A DNA stretch of 64,000 bases. It comes from Perkinsus olseni (taxonomy: Eukaryota > Perkinsozoa > Perkinsida > Perkinsidae). The stretch covers positions 53,068 through 117,067 of the forward strand of contig JABANP010000138.1 of NCBI GenBank assembly GCA_013115135.1. Direction: 5' to 3'. Of the stretch, positions 1-9,600 are shown piece after piece. Position 1 is the stretch's first letter. The number at the start of each line of letters is the position of its first letter. A program made the translations under genes and the position numbers. The notes below the pieces were generated by a model. The model was given only the letters and a program-made list of their open reading frames with translations, did no database searches and was not told where the DNA came from.

Positions 1-261
1 AGTTTTATGAGGATCCAACTGCCCGGCCTAGCATAGCAAGGTGGATCTGGGACGGTTGTAAAAAGCGCTCGCCCTGGTGATCGATTTCGGTTTTAGGACG
101 AGAGTATCGCGTTTTAGATAGGGCGGCTTTCATGTTATTTACCGAGGGTGTGGTATTGAATATTTATACGCATGGGTTGAGTTGAAAGTGTCTTGACTGG
201 GGATAGAACCGGGGACCTTTAGGATTACGCAGTGTAGCATTCTGATGTTATCTTCCCTGCT
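1..261. other. upstream region of the PP2A B'' gene
   Basis: No gene is supported here. The stretch carries an intron module at about 60-87 (GCGCTCGCCC followed by TGATCGATTT and then a TTTTAG that could be a 3' splice site). It also has a minus-strand tRNA T-arm-like word at about 199-215. It may be the 3' part of an upstream gene or untranscribed DNA. Confidence 0.4.
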
Positions 262-3200
262 ATGACGCTTCAGTCTAGTCCAACGGAAATACGGCTCAGC
301 GTTACGAGGCCGCCGGAAGATGACGTTCCGGTTGATATGGATATGTAAGTGGGCCGTTGAGGAAATGCAAGATTGCAAGATGGAACTTGCGTCGTATCCG
401 TTTTGTAGCGAAATTCTACGCAGAGGTTGAGCTGGCCTTTCATGAGGTTGAAAGATACGTCGGCGGAGCGAAGTTTTTTTTTCAGGTATGGTATGGTGAG
501 TTGCAAGATGGACGAGTTCTTCCAGGATTGGCTTTCGACACCGCAGGCAGCGAAGCTCGTGAAAAGGCTGGTGGCTCTAGCAAACAACGGTAATCTTGCA
601 ATCTTGCTCCCTCTTGCATTTCCTCAACGCAGATGCTGCCACTCTCGCCGCCCTAGCGAGTTCTCCCCACAATACGCCGGTCTCCGGTACGGCGATTCCG
701 GCGACCACTAGATCTCCTAGTGCCGGTCTTGGACTGTAAGTAATTTTCTTCAGGAAATTTCCGGAAAATTTCGGGAAATTTTCGTAAAATTTCACGGACG
801 ATGATCATCCGTTGATATTTAATTTGTGTGGTTAATATGTATAGAAATCTGCTCTGGTGAACGAGATCCTAATTTTTCTGAGTAGGAAAAATTCTGACTA
901 TTTTTCGGAAAATTTTTACCTGTTGGTGAATATCCTTGGCAGTATTTTGGAGCAATTTTGCTTCGCTCACGAAAGTGCTCCCTGAAAGCGTCTTCGTCGA
1001 GACTTTGGAATTTCGCGAAACTGTCTTCTGTTGGAACACAGTGAGAAACGAAATTGTTTCATCAATGTTTGTGACTCAAGGCTAACTGGGTCGCTCAAAA
1101 AAAGGCAAGAATGATCGCAGGGAGAATAGGAGTGAAAAAAAATTTTTTTCGGATGTATGGAAGAATTAGTGTGAGTTTCAAGGCCGACGCCGAAAAGTGC
1201 TCAGGAGATGTAATGGGAATGGGAGAGGGGTATGTTGAGGAAAGTTCATCGGAAAATTTAGTAATCAGAAATACTGGTATCGCGATGGTATCACTGGGAA
1301 AATTCTGAAAAATATTCTTTTTCTGCAAAATTTCTGATGAGTTTTTATTTTTCAGGTCGCCGTCACATAGCCCGGGAGGCGCCAATGGATCGTGGGAAGA
1401 GGAGTTGCTCGGAGCACCGCCACCGTAATGGAGATGCCGGGGATTGAACCGGGGACCTTTCGACTACCGGCAGGTACTTCACTTTGAAAGGATGCGAGCC
1501 CGCCTGCTAGTGCAGTTATTACACCGAAATCGCCGGGGAGGAGGTGAGGGAATCTTAGGTTGAAGCGAGGAGGATACGGATTAGGTTTTGTTGAATGTTC
1601 AGGACGTCTGATGCCGACCAGTCGCCTGTTGTGGAGAAACAGTAAGGAAGGGGGTGGGATTCGATCCGGCGACCTTTCGAATGGCAGGCAGGAAGTTACC
1701 TCGCCGAGCAATCGGTCGAGTCCGAAGGGCGGTGCGGCTTCGGTACAGCTGACGGTGGCCGCCAGCTCGGAGTCCGGGGCGACGCCCAAGAAGGCGATGA
1801 TGACCAGCATCGAGGGGGTAGGTGGAATCCAGCAGGAATTGTGGAAGGGAGTGGTATGGTGAATTGTAGAGAAAATCGGGCGATCAGGGGGATATCAAAA
1901 TTTGATATAAAGATCGCCTCCCGGATGTGTAAGCGCATCCTGCCAGGAGGAAAGGAAGCTTCTCTGGTTGAATGTACCCCTGAGGAAAGCTTCTTGACAA
2001 TCTGTCTCATTGCACTGCATGTCGACGCTACAGAAAGTCCTCAACTGAGCACATCGGCAAGAGTCTAAGCCGGAACCGTAAGCGGTGGACTGTAAACTCA
2101 CACACACGCATCGCCAGCGATTTTCGAATTGTGGAAGGAGCGGTATGATACTACTCACTTATCGCTCGTATCATTGATACGCTCGTCGCGCACTGCGAAG
2201 ATTTTATGAAGATGGCGAATGTGATTCGAGGGAGGGCCTTCGATGGTGATGATTCCAAAGATATCTTTTAGTGAACCACTCCTACATCTTTCGAATAAGT
2301 GAACTGAGAGTTGCGGAGGGTGTGGTATGAAAAAAATTCGAAAAAAAATTAGCAGAATTATCGTCATGAATTGAGGATGAGCCTTTAATGTTGATGGTGA
2401 TTCCGAAGATATCTTTTAGTCTTTTGAAGATATTACTGAGAGTTGCGGAGGGAGTGGTATGGTGAATTTGAAAGAAAATTATCACAATTGTCATAAATTG
2501 AGAGAGGGCCTTTATTGTTGATGATGCCAAGGAATCTTTGGCAATCTTCTTTTGATGATTTCTAAGTATCTTTGCCAAAGATATTTAGATATCATCGTCC
2601 CTCGAGTATGTAACCTGAGAGTTGCGGAAGGAGCGGTATGAAGTATTTGCACGCAGTGCACATCTTCAGGCCCCCTCATTGATCGGTCGAGGTGCTGATG
2701 TAATTCCGAGATTTTACATACCGGTAAAATCGAGGCGCGCGACAGATCCGTTGACGACGCGAGAAAAGGAAGTCATCAGCCAACTGTTTGAAGAACTGGG
2801 AGGTTAGCGGAGCGAAGCGTGTTTTTGTTTCGGTTTTTCTCGCGATTTTCGGCGTCCGGATCGCTTGAGTAACATTTCTTTCGGTTGGTAACTCCGCGCC
2901 AGAGGAGCGTCAGAGTCGTATAAATGGGGGATTTATTCCGGTATTGTGACGTTTTTACTCAGGTCCAATCGACCCAATGGACGAGGATTGCTTTTCTATA
3001 TGGCAGACGTTCTGCAGTGAACAACTTTGCGTGTCGATGTGAGCGGTGCTTCGCTCCGCCTTTTTTCGCCACTTTCAATTTCGTGGCGCGCGACATTATT
3101 TTTCCAGGTATTTCGCAGACCCTATTTTGCGTCGGATACGCTCATTCAATGGAGCTGATGAGAGCGCGGCCGTAACCAAAGATATGTTTGTGAAGTAGTT

Positions 3201-5587
3201 TCGTGGCGCAGTGACGCTTTCATAATCTTGCAATCTTGCAATTCCTCAACGTTTTAGATTCTGGCGCGGTATCGGCCTGGAGCTTGGCAAAGCCTATGAG
3301 AACTTCTTCAATATAGTGCGGAAAGATACGTGCGAGTTTATCGTTAAAAACGACTTCCGAGAGTTCGTATGGGGTAAATAGATCAACTGGGCGAGCGCTG
3401 TTTACAATTTCTTTTATCAGTTTTGCTGGACACTCACCCGGGCTTGGAGTTCCTGCAAGATACGCCCGAGTTCCAAGATCGGTACACGGACACGGTTTTG
3501 TGTAGAATCTTCTACTGTTGCGATTCGCGACAGTTGGGACGAATTACCTTGAGAGATTTAAAGGTGAGCATTGTGAAACGGTTGATCGATTATGTTGAGA
3601 AAATGCGATCAGTTTTTACTCAACGTTTTAGTGACTTCATTGGGAAATTTGAGTGTTTTTCCGGGAAAAATTGACTGTGCTCTTCTGGCAAGAGCTATTC
3701 TCTGAGGAAAAATCGGATTTTTTTCTCGGAAATTATTTTTGCCTATCTTTCTTTTATTTTCGCTGGGAAGTTCGGAATTCTCATCGAGTTTTTGAAACGA
3801 CCGAGGAATTTTAGATTTCTATAAAGTTGATAGTATCCACGCAGAATTTCCGATTTTTTCGCTCAGCCGATTTCACCGATCCGTTTGACCCAAACCTACA
3901 TATTTCCAAGTTTGTTTCTTACTGCGTGGAAAAATTCAACAGAAATCGGATTTTTCCCGTAAAATTAGGTAAATTTTCCCTGATTTTCGGGAAATTTCTT
4001 TGCGATTTTCTTGTCATTGTCAGAGGTCCCAGACCGTCTCTGGTGGATACCTGGCTCGAGCTCGACCAGTGCGAAGATATCAACAAGATACGCGCGTACT
4101 TTTCCTATGAGCATTTTTACGTTTTATATTGCAAATTTTGGGAACTGGATGAAGACCATGATTTCCTTCTGGATAAAGTAAGAAATGGTTGGCAGATTTT
4201 CTCGCGCGCCCTGAAAATTGTTCCGTGCTGACCTTTTCTGTATCTTACGTGATTGACCTGAAGATTCGATTGCACGAACCTCGTCTGCATCTTGCATGCT
4301 CGACCTAAAGATACTCTTGTCAGGATGATTTGCTTAAATACGATGGCCACGCGTTTTCTCGGAAAGCGATCGACCGGATATTCTCGGAAATTCCGGCAAA
4401 GTTCATCTCCGGCATCCCCGGGAAAATGGGTTACGAAGACTTCTGTTGTGAGCCCCTCATATTTGTAAAAAGCGCGCGCCCAGTTGATCGATTTGTCAGG
4501 GTTTTTGATCTCGGACGAGGACAAGACGACTGACACGTCATTGGAGTATTTCTTCAAGTTGGTTGACTTGGACGGGGATGGTGTGATCAGGAGATCATGA
4601 GATGGCGTAAGTAGCGCTCGCCCTGGTGATCGATTTGGTCACCATTGATGTGAGCAGGTATTTTTATCTCGAGCAAGTTCAACGGCTTGAGTGTCTTCAT
4701 CAAGAAGCTGTCCAATTTCAAGATATTCTGTGTCAAATGAACGATCTAATCATGTAACACCGTCGCGCGCCCCGAAATTTTTACGGAAATTTTCCGGAAA
4801 TTTTTTTCTTGTTCAGGCCGGAGCAGGAAGGTCAATTCGAGTTGGAAGATTTCAAGCGCACGCGGAAGATTTCGGGAATCTTTTTCAGCATTTTGCTGAG
4901 CTTGAACAAGTTCCTAGCGTGAGCAGGGAGCAGCGTGTTAGGTTCTTTTGAACCTGCGCGCTTTAATGATTCGCACCGTGACTTGCTCTCTTGCATTTCC
5001 TCAACGCCAAATGTGTTTTGACGACTACCAACTGCAGTACAGTCGCTCTCAATTTCGTGGCGTGGTGACGCTAATCTTCTCAGTCCGTATTTAATAGTAT
5101 CCTCTTTTTCTGGTGCGATTTAATTCAGCGCGCGCCCGAGTGATCGATTTATCCATGCTCAGGTACGAGCAGCGAGATCCCTTTCTCTATAAAGCAGGAG
5201 CAGCTGGAGCATCCGGACTACAGCGACTGGGACCGTTTTTGCGCCCAAGAGTGAGGAAATTGGCGGAATTTTTTGCGAATTTTTCGTAAAAAATATTTTT
5301 CTGTCCGCAGTTGAAATATTTTGGGATGGTCCGCTGGTTTGGTTGGAGAAATTTTTGGGAAAAATATTCGGGAATTTTTTTTCAGATTTTTTCCGTAATT
5401 GCTTGGGGGTTGGAGAATTACGAAATAAAATGAGTTCAATGCTACGTGAGGAATTTACTATATTGGGCGAATTTCCTAAAATTTTTCCTAAAATTTTCGG
5501 GGATTTTTCGCGAGTGGCAAGAGAACGTTTGTTTTCAGATATATTCGTTTAGCGATGGAGGATGATGCAGATGATCAGGCTTCGTAG
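262..5587 (+). CDS. PP2A regulatory subunit B'' (PPP2R3-type), about 18 exons
   Basis: This encodes a B''-family regulatory subunit of protein phosphatase 2A, which directs the A/C core enzyme to substrates and binds calcium through EF-hands. Joined exons give about 590 residues. Family landmarks appear in order: HPGLEFLQ and EFQDRY (3430-3490), [18 protein letters not shown] (4096-4150), [16 protein letters not shown] (4414-4513), an EF-hand loop DLDGDG (4567-4584) and an [14 protein letters not shown] segment (4840-4890). Exons: 262-344, 486-589, 633-735, 1356-1424, 1603-1641, 1688-1817, 2670-2802, 2963-3038, 3108-3185, 3258-3373, 3421-3563, about 4037-4177, 4324-4447, 4500-4606, 4658-4753, 4817-4918, 5163-5250, 5539-5587. 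ATG 262 was chosen because its exon joins in phase. One surplus base near 4590 and one in the A-run at 5191 break the frame, and the 3563/4037 junction is also unresolved. The family call is strong; exact 5' and 3' ends are less sure. Confidence 0.88.
590..632 (+). other. 43-nt intron made of the TTGC...CCTCAACG module
   Basis: Canonical GT...AG intron of the PP2A gene. Nearly the whole intron is the module TTGCATTTCCTCAACG preceded by TTGC repeats. The same words recur in introns of the zinc-finger, methyltransferase and 33-34 kb genes. Confidence 0.75.
1642..1687 (+). other. 46-nt tRNA T-arm-like intron (PP2A gene)
   Basis: A GT...AG intron whose middle reads GGGATTCGATCCGG then CGACCTTTCGA. 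On the minus strand this is a tRNA-like GGTCG followed by a TTCGA-type loop. A second copy lies at about 1425-1473, immediately after the donor of the preceding intron (1425-1602). Confidence 0.7.
1818..2669 (+). repeat. 852-nt intron with repeated GAGTTGCGGAGGG units
   Basis: This PP2A intron holds at least five copies of a word near GAGTTGCGGAGGGAGTGGT, starting near 1838, 2126, 2308, 2439 and 2618. Spacings of about 131-180 bases between several copies, and related sequence between them (GATATCTTTTAGT, GGGCCTTTATTGTTGATG), indicate imperfect tandem duplication. A dispersed cysteine-rich ORF repeat (about 1895-2158) is embedded in it. Confidence 0.65.
1895..2158 (-). repeat. dispersed repeat with conserved cysteine-rich frame, copy 1
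   Basis: The minus strand stays open and encodes SCRCAQL, FCSV and [16 protein letters not shown]. The same residues with few changes are encoded on the plus strand at 14209-14350. A more diverged DNA copy lies at about 12350-12545. No signal peptide or true start is visible, so I treat it as a repeat rather than a gene. Confidence 0.5.
3374..3420 (+). other. 47-nt module intron (reverse orientation), PP2A gene
   Basis: The intron reads GTAAATAGATCAACTGGGCG then AGCGCTGTTTAC. This is the GCGCTCGCCC/TGATCGATTT module in reverse orientation. Phase is confirmed because the joined exons encode a conserved [13 protein letters not shown] segment. Confidence 0.8.
4448..4499 (+). other. 52-nt module intron (forward orientation), PP2A gene
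   Basis: The intron ends with AGCGCGCGCCCAGTTGATCG and ATTTGTCAG. Splicing joins EDFC to WFLIS, the conserved B'' motif, which confirms the boundaries. Confidence 0.85.
4607..4657 (+). other. 51-nt module intron (forward orientation), PP2A gene
   Basis: It starts GTAAGTAGCGCTCGCCC and continues TGGTGATCGATTT. Splicing joins EMA to [16 protein letters not shown], as expected for the family. Confidence 0.85.
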
Positions 5588-6385
5588 GTTTGGGTTCGGG
5601 CAAATCGATCACGCGATCGATTTGATCTTTTTCTAGAAATTCTGTGATGAACCCGGACGGCGGCGACATGGATGGCCAGCAGCGACTTCGAAATGCGGAC
5701 GGTCTTGACCTGGGAAGAGGTTGATGACTGCAGTGTATAGCTTGTAAAATCGAAATCGATTGCGTGATCGATTTGGATATCTTTGTACATTTATGTCGTT
5801 TCGGTGATACTGCAGTGCGAAGTATTTTTGTTCGAGTTGTTCATGCTAAGACGGGAACGGTTTTTTCGAGAATTTAGAAGAATTTTTTTTGTGCGAAACT
5901 TTTCTGCTATTGAAATTTCCTTCTCCAGGCTAGGATCATTTTTCCGGGAAAATTTCGTCCCAGCAGGGAGCTGAGTTTATGGGTGAGTTGTGAAGGGAGT
6001 GGTTCCCTTGCGACGAAGGGGCGGAGCCTTTGTTTGCGGAAGTCCAAGAAAGACGAGGTCCCAGGTTCGATCCTCACGGGTGTCCTTTTTGGCGCAGTTG
6101 TTTTCTGGCGGTTGTTCGCGCTGAGTTTTTTTTGCAAGATTCTTGTATTGTGGCCTTTCGACTGGGGTTCTATTCGTTTTCGTACCTGTTCTGGATCCGG
6201 CTGGACAACGGCTGGCATTTTTTACGAAGTTTCAAACCGGGAAATTCGCTAAAGTTAAAAACCGGGAAAATCGCGAATTGAAATGTGTTTTTTTGCGCCA
6301 CGGATAAAACTCGATTGATGTTATCATAACGAATAAGCGATGCGTGCATATAGGATAATTAGAAATATTTAGTTAAATTAAGGGT
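5588..6385. other. region between PP2A and zinc-finger genes
   Basis: No gene is supported. It contains two copies of a palindromic AATCGATC(A/G)CG-type word (about 5597-5622 and 5751-5775). A tRNA-like GGTCCCAGGTTCGATCC lies at about 6057-6073. The PP2A reading could extend through a further exon near 5634, which I cannot decide. Confidence 0.4.
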
Positions 6386-6636
6386 TACAGGTGGGCGACA
6401 GTACGGGTACGGTCTAGTACGGTACGGGTACGAGTACGGCTCCGTACCCGTACTACCCGTCGCAGCGGTTCCCAAGTACCGTACTGGTACGCCGTACTTC
6501 AAGTACGGCTTAATTTAATACACGTATGCGTTGTTTCATATATTTAATACGTACTAGTTCTCCGTATCCGTACTAGGTTGACAGTCTGAAACGTACTCCG
6601 TACTTTCCTCGACCCCAGTACGGTTGCCCAGCTCTA
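6386..6636. mobile_element. short hAT-type MITE, copy 1
   Basis: A 251-bp element starting TACAGGTGGGCGACAGTACG and ending GGTTGCCCAGCTCTA, flanked by the 8-bp duplication TTAAGGGT (6378-6385 and 6637-6644). The interior is full of GTACGGGTACGG words. A closely similar 240-bp copy lies at 24086-24325 with a different 8-bp duplication. The 8-bp duplication and (C/T)AGAGGTGGGC-like ends point to the hAT superfamily. It lies about 40 bases upstream of the zinc-finger gene's ATG. Confidence 0.85.
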
Positions 6637-6673
6637 TTAAGGGTGATGATGCAGAGTGTTTTCTTCTTCCGAG

Positions 6674-9600
6674 ATGGCGGCGGCCGCTGCAGCAGGGAGC
6701 GACGGGAGTCCTTACCCTAGACGATTGGCCTTGAACGGTATTGTTAAGGGCCAGGAGACCTTCGATTTGAGAAATGGTAAGATGGGCAAGATTCGTAAGA
6801 TTTATTGGCGGAGACGGTTTTGAGCGTATCTTAGGTCTCTGCGAATCACCAGGGTATTACCGTGATGGAATCTTTCAATGGATTCTTTGCTAGTAAAATA
6901 AACGACAACGTTGAGCAAGACATTTCACTTTGCGCGAGTTTCTCACGGCTACTCGCAGCCGGTGATATTTCCCGATTGATGATGATAATTGATGAAAAAA
7001 AGCGTAAAATAGGATGCTTCATCTTTTCGCCCGAAGCGTAAAGCGAGAGGAAGTGTAGTGCGTGGCATGCAGGGAAACCTAAAGGAAAAAGATTGCGAAT
7101 AAATCGATCGCGTGATCGATTTTGGCCTCTCAGGCGATCGTGCAGTTGCCGATCTCCCCTACTGCTGCTTCTGCTGGATGCAATTCGCCAATTTGAAAGA
7201 GGCTGAAGAGCATTGCGAGTAAGTTGGTCGATAAGAGAAAAATCATTTCCCGATTTTTCCCGACTATTAGTGGGGATTTTTTTCATAGATTTCAGATTTT
7301 CACGATTTTTCGTGGGGAATTTTCAGCAAATTTCCGACCTTATCAACGGGGCAACTCTCATATAACTCGAGAAGATGGAAAAATAGGAAAATTTTTGATT
7401 TTCGCGAATCCTTGGGGATTTTTGGTTCTAAAAATGTCAGTAACGGGTTCATGATGGAATCTTACTCCTCCGTCGCCGTCCATGGTCAACCTAAGATGCT
7501 AGGGAATGAGAAGAATCTTCCAGGCAACGCAGTTTGCGAAGGATAGGTGTGCACGCACGAACAAAAAATTACCAGTGTTTTATGAAAATCGTTTTTTCTA
7601 AAAAATTTTTGGGATTTTTTTTCAGGACGTCGGAAACTCACAAGAAAACTAAACATGATTATTACAATAACAACAATAAGGAACAACAACCCGAGTAAGC
7701 GTCACTGCGCCACGAAATTCGAGACCAGCTTTACTATGTTCAGGAATAAGAAGAACACTGCCAATCAGGGAAAAAGATGATGGTGCTCCCACGTCGGACG
7801 GACAGGCTGCCGCAGGTTCGTGGTGAAAAAAGCGCTCGCCATTTTGATCGATATGACCATCACTGAATTCGCCGCCCTTTCGAGGAATCAGCCAGCCATT
7901 GGTTAGCTTTTGAGTGTGCGAGGTCGTTTTCTAATGGAGTTAATTTTTCACGTTTCGGGTCGGAATTTCCCATTTTTCCCAGCTTCGCTCCGCTGACAAA
8001 TTTCTCCTTTTTTTCAGGAGACGATAAGAGTAAAATTAGGAGAAGGCAAAGGTTGAGGAAAGGGAGAGACGCTAAACTGGACGCTCCACCCAAGCCGACG
8101 AGGCCACCGGTAGGGGAAAATGCCGGACGCCGGGTTCGAACCCGCGCCTCTGGGCAGGACGAAAATCTAGTCTTGAATCATCGTTGGTGTATTCGGTTGA
8201 GCGCAGCAAAGGTTTTTTGATAGCGAAAAGATAGCTTGGAGTTCTTGAGTATTTTACTGCGAAAAATTCATGGAAAAAATTCAAAAAACCTCTCCGAAAT
8301 TTTGGATTTTCTCTGGCACCCATGACAGGGAAGGTTCAAGGCTTCTTATGTCACTCGTGCTGATCTTTTTTCATTTTTCCTGATTTTTTTCCCTTTTTTC
8401 TCGATTCTTTTCTGTTTTTTTGAGCGCCTTCCTTGTGAGCAGGTTGTCCTGAGCGGCCCTACGCGAGGCGTTTCCGATTTGCAGGCGAAAACGGCGAAGG
8501 TGCGAATAGGGAGGGCTGAAATTACCTCAATAACGTTTTAATGTGAACTGAGATATCTTAGGTTGACTCGAGGATGTCTCGAACGAGGTCGAAGATACCA
8601 CTTAGCGGATATGCTCGATATGAATTGTAGTCTTGAGCGCATGAATTTTTTTGTGAGAAAAAATACCGCAAAAGAACTGAAAATTCCCGGAGATGTCTAT
8701 CTCTATCATTATTTTCCGTGAAAGGATTAGATTTTTTCTTTTTCTTTCAGAAAATTTCGCTGACGATAAATCCGGATCTTGACAGAAATGTTGCCATGGA
8801 AGAAGCCTCAAGCGCTGATTTTGAAGAGGTAAGGGCAAATAGATCGTCAGGGCGAGCGCTACTCTACTGAGATCTCCTGTTCAGCTTCTGGAATCTATAT
8901 CTGATGATGGCGATGAGGTGAGGAATTTTTGGGATTTTTTCGGGAAAATTTTTCTGCTTTTTCAGGATTTATTTGACGTGAAAACTGAAAGTTTGGAAGA
9001 GTTGGACGTTAATTTAAAAGGTAACAGCGGAGCGAAGCGGTTTTTGTATTTAATTTTTCCGCTCAGAGCTGGCGCATGGGCAGGGGCTATCTTTGCACTC
9101 TGTGTCATGTTAACATAGACGAGTAATGAAACGGTTGATCGATTTGGGGCGAGCGAGATTTCGTCAGGGGAGCGTATCTTCGTCATCACGTCCGAAGCAA
9201 GGATCATCAAAGGCGTCTTTTGAGGGGGTCCCCGGCGGCCACCAGCGTCCGCGGGAAAGATCTTTTCAGAGGGGCTGAGATGAAAACTAAAGATGAGGTT
9301 GAGGCGATAAAAGATCGTAAGTTGGATTTTAATTTCGTGGCGCGCGACATTTTTTTGTAACGTATCGATTCATACTGCGCGTAAAACTTAACGAAAATTA
9401 CATTTTCCGCTAAATTTTCGTAAAATTTCGTCTTAATTTCGTGGCGCGCGACATTTATTGTTCAGTAACGCATGGGGAGTTCTACTGCCAAGTTTGTAAG
9501 GTGGTCCTGAAGAGCGAGGAGGCGGTAGGTTGATAATACTGTTGGATGTGGGGATCGAACCTGGGTCGTCTCCTGTTTAGTTGGACAGCCACGTTCAGAG

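Noticed and set aside
2709..2760. A 22-nt intron (GTAAAATCGAGGCGCGCGACAG) in the PP2A exon at 2670-2802
   Set aside because: It carries an intron-module core but is shorter than any supported intron, and the frame stays open without removing it.
9000..9066. Non-canonical splice site needed to keep the frame before zinc finger 2
   Set aside because: Using the upstream donor GTTAAT at 9008 gives a canonical intron and the correct phase.
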